This document shows positions 1 through 14,200 of a stretch of 64,000 bases of DNA, piece by piece; position 1 is the first letter of the stretch; each line of letters begins with the position of its first letter. Origin of the DNA: Paracentrotus lividus (taxonomy: Eukaryota > Echinodermata > Echinoidea > Camarodonta > Echinidae); the NCBI GenBank assembly GCA_940671915.1, contig CALNVZ010002100.1:5340148-5404147 (forward strand), in the 5' to 3' direction. The translations under genes were made by a program, and so were the position numbers. The notes beneath the pieces are model-generated. The model ran no database searches and had not been told where the DNA came from. It saw only the letters and a program-made list of their open reading frames with translations.

Positions 1-410
1 CCAAACAAACAGCAAAGACAAACTTACCTATGGCGAACAAGTTATTGTGTCCACTTGATCACATGCAGTTCAAAAACGTGTCGCCTTAAGAATGTGCCTG
101 GATTTAAACCGACAAAAGCTTAAACTTTTATAAGCCATATTTGACCTTATAGACATTTAATTCGATATGATATATACATCCATCTATGCCCAACGTTTTT
201 AGTTAGGGTTTTTTTTTTCAGTGTTCTTCACTCTTTCTCAACAACATTTCAACTGGACTATATTGATCTAAGAAGAAACTTGGTGTGCATTATCTTTAGA
301 AATAAAAGTAATTGAATTCGATAAAAGGTTATTTAACTATTCAGAACTTTCAGACCATGGTTGGGTTGGATTTCCTTAGATGTGGCAATGTACATGTATT
401 GACATTGTAT

Positions 411-832
411 TACAGTCTACTCTCATTACAACAAGTACAGTGGGGTGTAACACAAAGACTTACGATTGATTAAAAGTTACGATTGATTTTGTCTCGGTAG
501 TCTCATCATGGACTGGATGCTCCAAAGTTGATGATCTTAATCCTAACCTTAGCCGTAATCCTAATCTTAATCATATCCAAATCCCAATCCATGAATGTAC
601 CTGGTTTCCAAATGAAGCTCCCAAGAAAAAAATCAATCGTATCTTTTTATCAATCGTAAGTCTTTGTGTTACACCCCACTGATACGATATCTCTTTCTGA
701 CGAGGAAAATATTGAGCACCCAATTGCAATCATGTGCACATGTAGCTAAGTGTTCAGTACACAAGATTTCTTTGTAAAAAGGTAATGTGCTTGATCCCAA
801 ACACCTCATTATAATCGGAGTGGACTGTACAT
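411..832. repeat. TACAGTCCAC-type TIR element, interrupted
   Basis: The left end reads TACAGTCTACTCTCATTA and the right end, reverse-complemented, GTACAGTCCACTCCGATTAT. The same terminal words and an internal CTCATTATAA-like text recur at 8222, 52450 and 53229, so this is a dispersed non-autonomous family. A different element (438-681) is inserted close to its left end, and removing it roughly restores the usual length of about 160 bp. Confidence 0.55.
438..681. repeat. MITE with about 33-bp perfect TIRs
   Basis: The termini begin CAGTGGGGTGTAACACAAAG and match as an inverted repeat for about 33 bases, ending at the ACGATTGAT word. The interior contains repeated CCTAATCTTAA-like words. A diverged relative lies at 2831-3062 and shares the interior. 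No open reading frame is present, so it is a non-autonomous element. Confidence 0.75.
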
Positions 833-2830
833 GTTTTTGTCATTATTATTTGGTTAATACATCAACAAGATCGAAACATTAGTGTTTAACATAGAAAAGC
901 TGAAACATGCTTTGATTTTTATCAAGCATTTATTCCACTGACAAGATTGCATGATCAATTCATATAATCTATACACAGCATTCATAATCAATTTGTTTGT
1001 GTGTTGTGAAGACAATATTTACAGACACAGAAACCAAATATAAACAACCTGTAAAGCACAAGTCAACATAGAGTAGTGAGAAGTTAAACATATTCACAAA
1101 CAGCAAATCCTACACCTGACAAAAAATCAACAGAAACAAAATGATTTGAGCTGTCATTTAGAGCTATGTACATGCCCGCTACATATACTACACATCAATG
1201 AGAGAGAAAAAATAAATATTTTAGACTTTAAAATCCATCATAAAAAAATTCAGTGCCAGATCGATTTCTTGTTCAATTTCAAATTAGTCTTAACAGTCTA
1301 TTTCAGCTGCTCAGATATCTCTCCGATTTCTTTTCAGTTTATGTTATTTATTCCACTTTTAAGTGCATCTCAAAAATATAAAATCACAAAAAGGAAATTG
1401 TCTTACAATTTTCACGTCCTTTACAATTAAACAGCATCGTTCCCTTTATATTTGGTAATGTACTTTGGACTGAAGTTTTTTTGGGTGACAAAGTCTACAA
1501 AAATTGCGGTAGCAGATTCACAAATTGTCTTTCATTATTGTCTCAAATCTATCAATGTATTTTCACTCTTTTGCCAGTATCTACAAATATTAACACCACT
1601 TGATAAAAAGTGTATTTCGAAACATTTAATACATATTTTTTCCCCACAATATTGCAAACTACTACTTTAACCTGTTGGAGACGAGCTGATTTGGCTATAA
1701 CACACATTTCCCGTAGACCTTAGCCCAAATAATATTCGGGCCCAGTCCACAATGGGTTAATCCCCTCACACAAACCAAATACATTTATGGTTATTCCACA
1801 GTTTTTTTTTTTAATTTTGAAATAACATTCTTATTCACATGATAGTGATTCCTTGCGATCAATTGTCTTATGCAACTAACCTGTGTTGAGGTTATTCAAG
1901 CATTACACTATCGGTCACAAATTTAACCTGAAAAGGGAGATGGTTATTCCACCCCAACATTTGAAATAAAGATATGAAACTTTGTAGAACTATTCATTAT
2001 AAGATACCCTGACGAAATGCTAAGTTTCACAAAATTTGGATACTCCATATAGCAGAAATCAACCCCCCCCCCCCCCGAGGTGACAAAAATACCCAAACCG
2101 TTATAGGGACAAGAAGAGCTGAAATTTCTATATGATGGGTTTATTTGTATTTTGTGTGGTAACATATCACTGTGTTTGGAACAGAATCACATGTACCATC
2201 AGATATCTTTCATTTAATTAAAGACGGGGAATCTTTAGCTTCCACGGGTAATTTGACACCATGGATGTTTACCCAGGAACAGGTGGCATCCATCACCTGA
2301 CCACTACCAGACCTTATGTAATGCATTGTATATTCCACCCATCCCTCCATCTGGTAAAGTCATTAAATCTCAGTTTCCCTGGCCGATCATGCACGAAGCT
2401 CTCCGGGGTGGGTCAGATTGTTTTGCTGTGGTCCAGAAATTTAGCTTCAAGATGGTTATTTCCAGTGCTTTCACCAAGTCTGGGGTCAGCAAATTTTGAT
2501 CCACTCCCAATGAAAGCTGAATATTCACCATCTTTAACAGACACCTTTCCTCAGTTTGCAATAGGCTTGAAAACACGTACACACATAATAACCCACAAGA
2601 TTGTACTGTGATGAAATATATGAAAGAGTATAAAATGCTTTACACTGCTTTGTACAGCACTTAAACTAAAAACTTAATTGACTGAGTTTAATATACATTC
2701 CCTGATACTTTCATCTCAATACACTACGACTCCAAAGAATTGTTTTTGTATTTATTATCAGTAACACCCAAAGGCATCAAAAGTATTGCTTTGCAAGTTC
2801 TCTGCACAAATATGTATCAATATGAACTGT

Positions 2831-3062
2831 CCTGTAACATAAAGACATACGATCGATAAAAAATTACTATTGATTTCTTTTTCTTGGTAGCATTATCATG
2901 GACATGGTGCTGCAAAGTTGATGATCTTAATCCTAACCCTAGCCCTAATCTTAATTATATCCTGATACTAATCCATGACTGTACCTGCGTTCCAAATGAG
3001 GCTATCGAGATAAAATTGATTGTTAAAACTTTTTATCGATAGTAAGTCCTTAAGTTACATGA
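2831..3062. repeat. Diverged MITE related to 438-681
   Basis: It starts CCTGTAACATAAAGACATAC and ends with a degraded inverted copy of the same text. The interior shares GTTGATGATCTTAATCCTAA with the 438-681 element. The TIRs are more eroded, suggesting an older insertion. Confidence 0.65.
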
Positions 3063-3252
3063 CATGTTTTTCTTCACCCCCATTATTCACAGTACACACA
3101 TATGACTTTACTAACAAATACAAGACTTATTCCTCGTCATATGATGTAGAAAATTTAAACAATAAGAGGTGATTAACATGAAGAATTGCATTTTATTCAT
3201 GCACTATCGATTCTTCCAAAACATGACAAAGAATGTGATTAAAAGACAACTG

Positions 3253-3485
3253 TAATGGTGGTATCTCACTTCGCGGAGACGGATTTGAGACTACTTTGAA
3301 ATCTCTGCAACGTCTCCGCAACAAAATAGGTGTCTCCTCAACGGATATTATTTTTCTGTTGTGGAGTCGTCTCCGATACTTTTTCCCGTCGCAGAGATGT
3401 TTCGGGGGACGTCTCCTCAACAAAATTTCAAAACCGTCTCAAAGCAGTCCCAAATCTGTCTCCGCAAAGGGAGATACCACCATTA
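3253..3485. repeat. MITE with TAATGGTGGTATCTC termini
   Basis: The ends are TAATGGTGGTATCTC and GAGATACCACCATTA, followed inward by related GGAGACGGATTTGAGAC and GTCCCAAATCTGTCTCC text. The interior is rich in CGTCTC and GAGACG words. The open frames across it are an effect of this repeat and not genes. The centre resembles the centre of the 22969-23926 element (GACGTC and GAGACG words). Confidence 0.75.
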
Positions 3486-5234
3486 GGGACATATCATCTA
3501 AATTCCATAGAATAAGGAATGTTAAGACTTTAAAGTGATCTAACCATGTGTAATCCTTATTTATATTTTTACAAGTGCATTATATTAAGACTTGCATCCA
3601 TATATAGTGAGTGAATAAACAATAAAATCATGCAATTCTTACAGATATATTGTGAGTCATGGAGATTCTGATGCCTAACTTTCATACTGCACTGATTATA
3701 TACCTACAGTACTTACAAAATTAGATATTTATCAAAAAGCAACATGCAGTCTATCATCCAATATAATGGTACAAGTATTGTGAACTACTGATAAATAGTG
3801 TCTCCACTTGAATAACCAAATATGCAGCAAAAAGTAGGCCATCACATGTACACAGTCAAGCAGCTCATACAAAAATGTTGCAGGTGCCAAGAGGTGCCAG
3901 AGACATTTCTCTTCATATTGGGAATGAAGAATGAAGAGAAAAACAGTGTCTTTTACATAAACCTACCAACTTGTGTGGGGGGGGGGGAATATTCAAAAGG
4001 TGTTGATATTTTGTTATTGATTTCTTGCAAATCGTTACATGTGCAATGCGAAGTCTTTATGCAAATGTCAGCCCCCAAAACCGATAATGAACTATAATGC
4101 CACATTTTCTATAGTAGGATTTCTTCAAACAGGTAATTAATATCTACTTTGTACAAAATCTACCAGAATAGAGGGAGTTACAAGGTTTCAGCATTTCAGA
4201 CACATATTTAATTCACTAAAAAATAAAAAAAAAATTGTCAGGAAAATTTAGCCCCCTTAAGCTTAGAAATTATACAGGATATTGTGTAACACTCAAGAAA
4301 TCTAAATATTATCAATATGAGCCAAGTTCTTTAATAAGCACATTATCAAGGACCCATTTACACCTAGCTTGGAGAGTGGCAACTTCATTAGTGCTGAGCT
4401 GGGATTGGATTTTTTTTTACCAGTTGTATTGTTGAGGGAAGCCAGCTGATTAGAGTATGCAGCTGATTTTTTTACAAGTAACACACTGAACAGTTCTTGG
4501 CCACATAATATTGTTATTAGCGACATATATTATCCAACACCACAATGCTTTGTGCAAGGTTAAATGACATTATAATGACTTTTGGCTAGTAAATAATCAT
4601 CACACTAACTTGATGAGTTATATGGCATTCTGTTCATAACAACCAGGATCCTCTAACAACTTTGTCTGATAATAACAAAATGGTAAAAAATTAAAAATTG
4701 CAATATTAATAGAAACATTCTGAAACCATAAACAAACAATAAAATGGGAATTTATTTGGACTCAATAAATTTTATATGTTGATAATTGTTTTCCTTTTGA
4801 TCAGATATAAAATGGAGTCACATCTGATTCATATTAATAATCACTAAGAAAGAGGAAAAATATCTTTAAAAATTATTCATTAGTGTATTCTATAATAATG
4901 TACATAATGCACTTCAATAGGTAAAGAGCTACCCTAAAAATCTTGAGGAGACGAAACAGACAGAAAATGAAGAGACCAGCAAATACATAATACCGCATGA
5001 TAAATGACTGAGATTTTAAAGAGCTCTGTGCAATGTGAATCAGACATCTACCATGTGTCTGGGTGTTGCCTTGAGAATTTCTAATTCCGCCAGTTCACAA
5101 TACGTCCAGTAGGTGGAGCTGTGGTATCTTCAAAGACATGTCTGCCGCCCTCTTGCATTCATTCAAGGCTAGTCCTCTTCTTGTTCTTACACGAGTCCTC
5201 ATTTGGTCCCCATTGGTCCTTCTTGCATTACTCT

Positions 5235-8200
5235 TCAACCGTTCAACGACGCCGGCGATGCCGACATTGTTATTTGTGCAGAGTTATAATCGGCTGTTTC
5301 CATCCGCAAAATATAAGGGATGATGCTGTCGATCTGAACGTTACCAATCAAACCGGCGAAGAACAACTCTTCCATGATTGCAGGACTGAGAAGCCTTAAC
5401 GTCGGCAAGCGAAGCAGCAGTTTTGAGAAGCGATTCTGTTTCGAGGGGTAGTTCTGAGCCTCATATTCATGAAGCTCTGCTACGGCCATTTCCTGGAATT
5501 TCTCTATTTGTCGTACATTACTCAAACCAGGATGATCTATAAACAAAGAGAAGAGGAATAGAAGTCTTTAAATTACCACACAAATAAACTTATTGCAACA
5601 GTTGTATCCTCATAAAAAACAAGTGGATTAGTAAATTACGCAATGCGTAATATATGTCCCCGCCGATAATGTAAAATTCCCATTATATCACAATCAGTGC
5701 TATCACAGAAGCAAACGGAAATCGAAGTCGGGTAAAAATTGCAAAGAAGATTAGCATTGTGCCCAATGTAACAATTGGTCAAAGTCAGGTCAAGGTTTTC
5801 AAAAGTCAAAATTCTTGTGAAAAGTTTTGTAGTCCTTCAACCTGTGCTATTCATATTAAAGCAACGAAATCGAAATCAGATGAAAAATGGCGAAGGAGTT
5901 TAGCTTTTGTAGTCAATTAACAATATAGGTCAAAAATCAAGGTCAAGTCAAAGTCAAAATTCTATGTGAGAAGTATTTAGCCATCACCAAACTGCATTCA
6001 CATAAAGCAAGGAATTTGAAATCGGATAGAAAAATGGGTTTTGAAGAGTTACAAGCATTTTGTAGCCAATTAACAATATAGGTCGAAAATCAAGTCAAAG
6101 CTCCAAAGGGGTGTATAAGTCAAAATATTCGCTGAATAATTTTGGTATGCGTCCTCCTGTGCAACATTAAAGCAAATCTATGATATCTAAATCGATGAAA
6201 AAATGCGAAGGTAGTAGCATTTTGTTACCAGATTAACAATATGAGGTCAAAAATCAAGGTCCAAAGTCAAAGCGTCAAATTTCTGTGAACAAGTTTTTGT
6301 AGCTATTACCAGTGCTCATCATATAAAGCAAACGGAATCGAAACGGAATGAAAATGGCAGGGAGTAGCATTTTGTAGCCATTACAATATAGGTCCAAATC
6401 AAGGTCAAGGTCAAGGCAAAAATTCTGTAGAGGTTTTGTAGCCATCACTAGTCTATCACAAAAGCAAGCGGAATGAACGGATATATGAAAATTGTGTGAA
6501 GGATAGCATTTGTAGCCAATTGTACAATATAAGTTAAATTCAAGTCCAAGGTCAAAGGGGCAAAAAGTCAAAATCTGTGAAAGAGTTTTGTAGTCCTCTC
6601 CTAGTGCTGGGGATATCACATAAAGCAACGGAATCGAATCGGATTTGAAAATTGGCGAAGGAGTAGCTTTTTTTAGCCAATTAACAATGCTAGGTCGAAA
6701 ATCAAGGTCAAGGTTCAAAGGGGTCAAAAGTAAATTCCGTGAAGAAGTTTAGTAGTCCGGTCACCTGTGCTAACATAAATCAAACAGAATCGAATTCGGA
6801 TGAAAATGGCGAAGGATACTTTTGTGCCAATTAAAATATAGGTTCAAAAATCAGGTCAAGGTCAAAGGTCAAGGTTCAAAATTCTGTGAAGAAGTTTTGT
6901 AGCTTACCTATGATCATATAAAGCAAAACGGAATCGACAATCGGATGTGAAATGGCGAGAGTAGCAAAACTTGAAGATTTTTGATCACCATACGGACGGC
7001 ACGACGGCGGAGGACGGACGGACACACACACACACGTACGGAGCCCCGTTTCATAGTCCCTGCTCGAACTCGTTCGGCGGGGACAAAAGAACCTTAAAAG
7101 TTACATTTTAAATCATAAGAGTAGTTTTCACTAGCTTTGATTCCATATTAATCATAAATGCCAAAATAAAAACATCAGTGTGTGAATTTCTCTACATGAT
7201 ATTGATGTGTGCCAAAACAGGAGGGAAAAAGTTAAATATTCTGCAGCTGAAACACTGATGATAATAAACGAGGCTGGATAAGAGGTGGTGAATGAACTCA
7301 AAACATTATAAACTCTCCTCTCTTCTGGTCAAACAACAATAAATTCATATTCAAAGAGTTTTCCATTGGACAGACATAGAGGCGACAGGATTCCATTCCT
7401 TTCTCTCATCACCCAATTCAGGGCTTAATACAGTATTAAAATTTCTACACGGGGTATGAATATTTTTTTAAATTTATTTATTTATTTTTTTTTTTTTTAC
7501 AAGGAAAGATGAATGTACATTTCAATCTAAGACATTTAGGCATTCTGGTAGTAAAGTTTAAACTATTTAGAAGCAATGGTCGGTATTCTCAAAGGGTGAC
7601 TTAAGTTAGTAGGCATACTGAATACGTCACCCTATTGTTCGAGACAATAGCAAAGGCCTAATAAATATGTATTTAGTAGGCCAGCTAACTTGAGTCACCC
7701 TTCAAGAATACCGGCCATTGACATTATCTGAGAACTTCAAAAATCAAGCAAAAGTTCAACTTACCTGGGCTGAAAAGTACAATGGTCTTGAGGTAAGCAA
7801 ATTCTGTCTGATCAACATCTAACTTTGAAGTTGTAGTGACAAACTCCTGCAGCTTCCATATGTGCTCCATCACAGCCTTTACTCTGTCTGCTGAAAGCTT
7901 ATCTGCAAAGTGGCAGAGGTCACAAAGTTAATAAGAAGAAAAAAAAAACAATTTCATATGAACTTTGGGATATTAAAGGAATAGGTGAGTCCTTAAGTTG
8001 AGTTTTGAAGATGGTTTTGTCACCAAGTGTTAGTTAGAAGCAGCTTAGGGAGATGTATGATATGATAATGTCCCACTTTAGGGTCACTTTGAAATGTGAT
8101 AAAAGGCAAGTACATGGAGTTACCCGTAACTAATCTAAACTAGGACTACATTGATATAACCAGTCATACAGATAAGAAATTTTCCATAGACTGACTCAGG

Positions 8201-11200
8201 AATTTCATTGCATATTCTCAATACAGTCCACTCCTATTATAACAAAATGCTCAGGACCAAGCTAAATACCTCATTATACAGAAATCTTGTTACACTGAAC
8301 ACATGGTACATAGAGATATTCACCTTGTCATAACAAAATCTTGTCGAATCCTTGCTTGTTATAGCAGGAATCCACTGTATTGTATCATGTATCTTTGACT
8401 AACTTGTTAACACTACAATAGGAAAAGATTACATACCTTGTTGTAAACTTGTTTGTAAATGGTTGACAATTGCTGTGAGGATTGTTGATAATGCCATTGC
8501 TTGGGCACATTGGGCCAGTCCTAATGTAAACAGCTCACTCCAACATTTCTGCACCATTGATGTATGTGTATCAGCACTATAAAAAAAAAAAAACGAGGTA
8601 TAGGTTGAACTGAGATCCACACTGTATCAACATAGCTTTATTTTATGCTTTCCACGGCGGTACAATATGTCATAACAATCTGGTAGAATACAGGTTGTTT
8701 TCTATACTTTTTGGAGAAAGAGTACTTTTTTATTTATGTTTTTTTAATAGAAGAAAACTTAAAAACTCATATTGTGTTTGTTACTTAATACATGGATGAC
8801 TTGTGGCTAGAAAATTAATGACCATCAAAATAACTGAACTAGGGCATAATTTGATATCAGCGTTGGATGCAAACCGATTAGGCTTACACATTCTTTTACC
8901 TTGTTCATTATGTTAATTTCCTCAACATTCCATCACGATATCTTAGGCAAAATTGACCAGAATAACTACGTATAACTCTAATCCCACTTCAGAGCAATGT
9001 AAATTATGGTGGCCATAGCTGGGGGACTTCCAATGGGCTATGTGATGGGCTGGGTCCGCTAATGTCTACGCGTTACGCATACTGGAAGCCCCCAGCTTTG
9101 GCGGCCATAAGAAAAAACAACATCCAAACCGAATTGGTCGATACCATTTTTAATAAAGTAAATGATTTTCCAAGTACCTGAGAACCTGAAAGGCTGGTAA
9201 ACTTCTTGCCCAATGCATGGAGAGGAAGAGTAGTCTTGATGCAGACTCACAGATGTAATGAACATTCAGGAATTGAGGCATGGGGGAAGGTGTGGTGAGT
9301 TTGAACTGCATGTGAACCTCTGACAGCATGGGTGATTCTAGTTTCACTAGTTCAGCGTCTGACTGGCCACCGTTAGCAGATTGGTCGATACTGTAAACAT
9401 GAGATAATATGAATTGTACTTCAAAAGTTACAGGCATGTTGGTGACATTACTGGTGAGAAAGTAATACACATTATTGAAGATAGATCAAGTACAACATTC
9501 TTGACATCATATACCTCATATCATAGATGCAAAATCAATTTACACAAGAAATAAAACCAAATAATACAATTTATGTAAGTTTGATATGTTGTGAACGTTT
9601 CTTTGCAAATGTAAAACTGATTGTGACTGTGTCCCAACAGTATTATGCTCGATAAGAAATTTTGAACATACTGAAAAATTGCTCTGTGAACGTAAACTGT
9701 TTCCGAATGTTTGCAAGACACCACTGTTTGCAACATTTGCTTCGCAGTGAATTTCCCCTTTGACCGATGAAGAATTATAAATAATATCATGATGACATGT
9801 ACGACACAAATGTCACTTTGAACAATACATACCTTAAATCTCCAGCTTCCGAATCACCCGAGGTATTGAGTGCCTTGGTAAGGGCATCGAAAGCCTTGGA
9901 CACATTATCACCTCCTTGCACATCCTGATCACCGTTTGATATGATTTGTAGGGTCTGAGACGGGGAATAGATCTGTAGAAAAACAATCAAGAACAGGTGT
10001 AATGTAAAAAGGTACAGAATATATTTCCCATTTTAATTAACAGGTGGTAAAGATCAGGTCCTATATTCATAAAACATTCATAGGCCTAGTTATCACCTAA
10101 ATATGTACTGTTCCGCATGTAATAAGTTGACAACTAGATTTAGTTTTATGAATATGGGTCAAGTTATATACATGTGGCTGTATCACTTTAACTCAGTATG
10201 GTAAGAGTAAATTATAAGACATCTTTATATAAAGATGTCCCAATGATAAAAAGCTTAAGACCTGTGATGAATAAATTTTGTAATGCTGATAAATAAGAAC
10301 AAGAGTTAGACAATTTAACTAAACACTGCAATGAATGCAGATCTACTGATACATGTATGAATATGTAGGAAAGCTCTATTTATAAAGCATGCAAGAGTGT
10401 TACAGAGGGGAACACTAACTTATCTTATTATACACTCAAGTCTTTCTAAAGCACTCCATGGCCATCCTAAGAAGATTTGTTATTGATGTGAATCAATCGC
10501 AAGTCCAATCCGTGTACATACAAAGTTACGATTAATACCGATCACAAGTTAATATCAATTAAAAGTCCTTATAAGACAACAGGGGCCCTGATTGTAACAG
10601 ATTCTCAACTATTTCTCTGGATCCCATGGTTGAGGATGAAACCTTAAAACCTAAATAAATTATATCTATCATTTCTATATATTTCCATCATTAACCCTTT
10701 AGCACCTAGAGACTGTGTGAAAAGTGTCAGCTTACTCCCTAATGGAAAGTGTTTGGCTGTCTGTATCAGTGTGTTTCAATGGGAATTCTTTTATTTCTCT
10801 ACTTTTTTGTGTGCAAAATCTGACAGCACATACAGTGTAGGTAAGCGCACAAAAAGTATGGGCATTTTTTACAACATATTTGGGATACTGCATGACCACT
10901 CATTTCCAAATACTAAGGGCGGTTCGGGGCAGTTTAGTGAGTAAGCTAACGGACGGTCTTGGGCAGTTTAACCTAAATCACCCAATGATCAAACTTGATA
11001 ACCTTGGTTGTTCTAACCTGTTGAGAATGACTTGGCCCTTCTTCCGTCTTCTTGTTCATATTGGCTAAGGATGTGACTACACTTGCTAGTGTGCTCAGAT
11101 CTGTGGTAGAGTCTGTGGTTGAAGCTGATGGTGAGCTCGTAGGTGTGGTCTGAACGTTGAGTAGGATACCTTGATCAAACAGACCTTGCCTGCTCCCCTG

Positions 11201-14200
11201 CGGACTCTTCATATCACCTGAAAGAAAGATTCAAGAGAAATCAATAACAAAGTTCTATCTGCATTTTTAAAAGTTTTTATCTCCACAATTTTAACCCTAA
11301 ATCAGACTGGGGTGTTTTGGAAGCTGTCAAGACTGCGGTGGGGGGGGGGGGGGCCATGATGGCCCCCCCCCCCCCCAAGATCTCGGCCGCCGATCGCGCG
11401 ACCGCGCCGAAAATTGCACGATGGTAGCGAGCCATGTAATCTACAAGACTGCGCTGTTAATTTTTCCAAAAAAATATGAATTTTTTTAATATGAATTAAT
11501 TATGCTAATTTATGCATGAAATCATACTTTTTGCTCTAATTGAAAAAATAAAGCTCCTAGAATGCTAATTTTGTTGTTATATTATTCCTTATATAGCATT
11601 CCTAACAATTGTACTAGAAAAAAATTCTTGTTTCAAAATTAATTTCTTATGTATTTTATTGTTTTATGAATTTCTTAGTATTTCTTTGTTTTTCGACCTT
11701 TGGTTTTTCTTTTTTTTATGCCAAAAATCATTTAAGAACCATTTTTAAGCATAAATATGCTAAAATAATTGATTTCAGCCAATGAAAGTGAAAATAATCA
11801 TATCTTTATGAATTAGGTAAAAACTCAATTTGCATTGACTTTGTACACAAAATCACGTTTTTGAGCCATTTCGTGCTCTGACGGATATTTTTGAAAATCG
11901 TGCAGCGTCGTAACGTTACGACCGATTTTTGCGAAAATGGTTTCAAAAGATGCGCGAGACTTAAAAAGTAAAAAGTCAGCAAGCGGCGCGATCAGAAATT
12001 TCGAGCGGCGGAGTGGTCGCGGAAAATGTCGAGGGGGGGCCATGATGGCCCCCCCCCAGTCTGATTAGGGTTAACCCTATCCTCAAACTGGGGGGGGGGG
12101 GGTCAATTTGACCCCCCTGTACAAAATCTGTGACTGTCCGCGCAACCGCTGCGAATCGCAACCCGGCGCTTTACGACTTTTTTCTTTCAAGTGTCCCGCA
12201 ACTTTTTGACACCAAGTTCGAAAAAATCGGACACTCCGTTTGTCGCGTTACACAACATTAATGTAATCGCATGTCGGGCCAAAATTGAACGAAAATCGTC
12301 ATTTTGCATGCGTTTGTGTACAAAATACTGCTTTTTTTCTAAATTGCTTTATAACACTGATAATTGTGCTTCTGAGCCTTTTATTAATTAAATTTGTCTT
12401 TATATTGATCAAAATTACATTTCTCAAGCATAAAAATTACAAAAACAAAGAAATACATAAGAAATAAAACAATAGAATACATAAGAATTCAATAAACTAG
12501 AATAACAAAAAATTGATTTGAAATTTCTGAATTTGTCAATTCAATACTGTTGTCTATGCTACTCAGCAATTTTTAGAAAAATTTGGGCTTCATAACTATA
12601 TTAATTAATGAAATATTAATGATTTCAATAAAAAAGACATCTAATTTGCATACGGGAGTACGCATAAATTAGCATAAATTAAATATGTGAATTTTTTTTT
12701 CAAAAAAAACATATCAGCGACCCTTTACATGTGCAGCAACGTTCGTGCAAATTTCCGCGGCATCGGACCATCTGCGGCCGCGACTCGGGGGGGTCAAATT
12801 GCCCCCCCCCCCAGTCAAAATCTCCTCTTGAACTGCCAGTCTGAATAGGGTTAAACCATGATTTAAATGCTCATTTTAAAACATTTTCATGTTTCAAATT
12901 CATTCATGTCATAAAGAGTAAGGACATTAAAAACAACATAATATAGAAATAAATCACCTCAAAAACATGACTTTAAACCTGGTGTATAGTTTTGTAAAAA
13001 AAAAAAATCGGCATAAAAACCGATTAAATATAGTCTCATGTTGTTCACATTGCGCTAAAAGACATGTGTGAGAGATTTTGTGATATTCCTTTCCACGATT
13101 TCCGGTGAATTTCAGTGAAATGTTTGAATCAAAACACAATTTGTAACGGTTTTGAGACCTTTGCTGGGTTGTCCTGTCCCCGAACTTCCCGCATGAATGG
13201 ACCGTAGCGATCTGTGTGTATCACCCACACAAGAGAATCCCCGTTGGTTTTCCATGTGAACGCCTGTGCACACAAAGCTGAGTCGGGTCCCCGTCTTATC
13301 TTTTTTATACTATAATATCGTGAAATAAAGACATTAAAACGAGATTCCATGTACAATAACTTTCTTTGTTACAGTTATAGGATTCAGGCTTTCATATTAT
13401 CTAACTGTGAATCCAAATTAAATTTTTCCTTCTCCAACACTATACACCAGCTTTAAGATAAAGATAAGTGGAGGGGGGGGGGAATGCTGTTTATAAAGGT
13501 TCTCTGTCTTTTACCCTAAAGAAAGGGTAAACTCAATATGCAATACTTTCATTCCTTCCTAACCAATGATTCACAAGACTACTTAGTTTTGGGATAATTT
13601 GTGTCTGTGGCATATTCATGACAAGGGCCCTGTAACATAAAAAGTTACAATCAATTACAAATCAGCAGTAACCAATCACTACCCTTGTTGCATGGACGTT
13701 TTGCATTAAAGTCTCTTTGTAAACCAATCAGAATGGTTGTTTCAAATTTTCAACTGCTTGTAACTCTTCATGTTATAGAGCAAAGGTCTCTTGTTGTGAG
13801 CAAATCAACTTAACCAATCACAATCATTCTTGCATCAACTTATTGCAGAAAAGTCTCATTGTGAACCAATCAGAATGGTCGTTCCAATTTTGCATTGATA
13901 CATTGCAAAGGTCTCTTGTGTGCTTTGCCTGACATACCTCCTGCCATGACACTGCCTGTCACAAACGTTGGTGTAGCAGTCAGAGGGCTCCTGATATCCT
14001 TCCTGATGTAGATCTTATCGGTGGATGCAGCACAGTTACCTGGTGTCTTGTCTCTCGCCTTCAAGGGCGATCTCTCACACTGTACAGCTGCTTGGGGGTG
14101 AGAAGGGCAACAAAGGGCTGATGTACTTATGATTGTCGTTTTAGGCTATTCACTCTCCGCACACAATAATGCTCAAATGATAAAATCAATATCAAATATA

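Larger units (their letters stand above)
1..5234. other. Non-coding region downstream of NR2C
   Basis: No convincing coding exon is visible; the open frames here are short, AT-rich and lack splice context. The NR2C 3' untranslated region must occupy part of it. Several minus-strand AATAAA words (plus-strand TTTATT, for example near 4750) could serve as poly(A) signals, but none can be chosen. The region also holds the inverted-repeat elements listed separately, a C-tract near 2060 and a G-tract near 3979. Confidence 0.6.

Noticed and set aside
2061..2077. C-tract as a regulatory quadruplex
   Set aside because: Single homopolymer run without separate G-tracts; such runs are common in this window and prone to sequencing error.
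6275..6727. 150-residue minus-strand open frame
   Set aside because: It lies wholly in the tandem array and its periodic [18 protein letters not shown] text mirrors the repeat unit.
5640..7085. Array considered as CRISPR-like or satellite centromere
   Set aside because: Units are about 150 bp without regular spacers, the host is an animal genome, and the array is short and intronic with inverted boundaries.
11291..12080. TTAACCCTAA and TTAGGGTTAA as telomere-like repeats
   Set aside because: The words occur once per element end with TTAA flanks and are not tandem; piggyBac-type termini explain them better.
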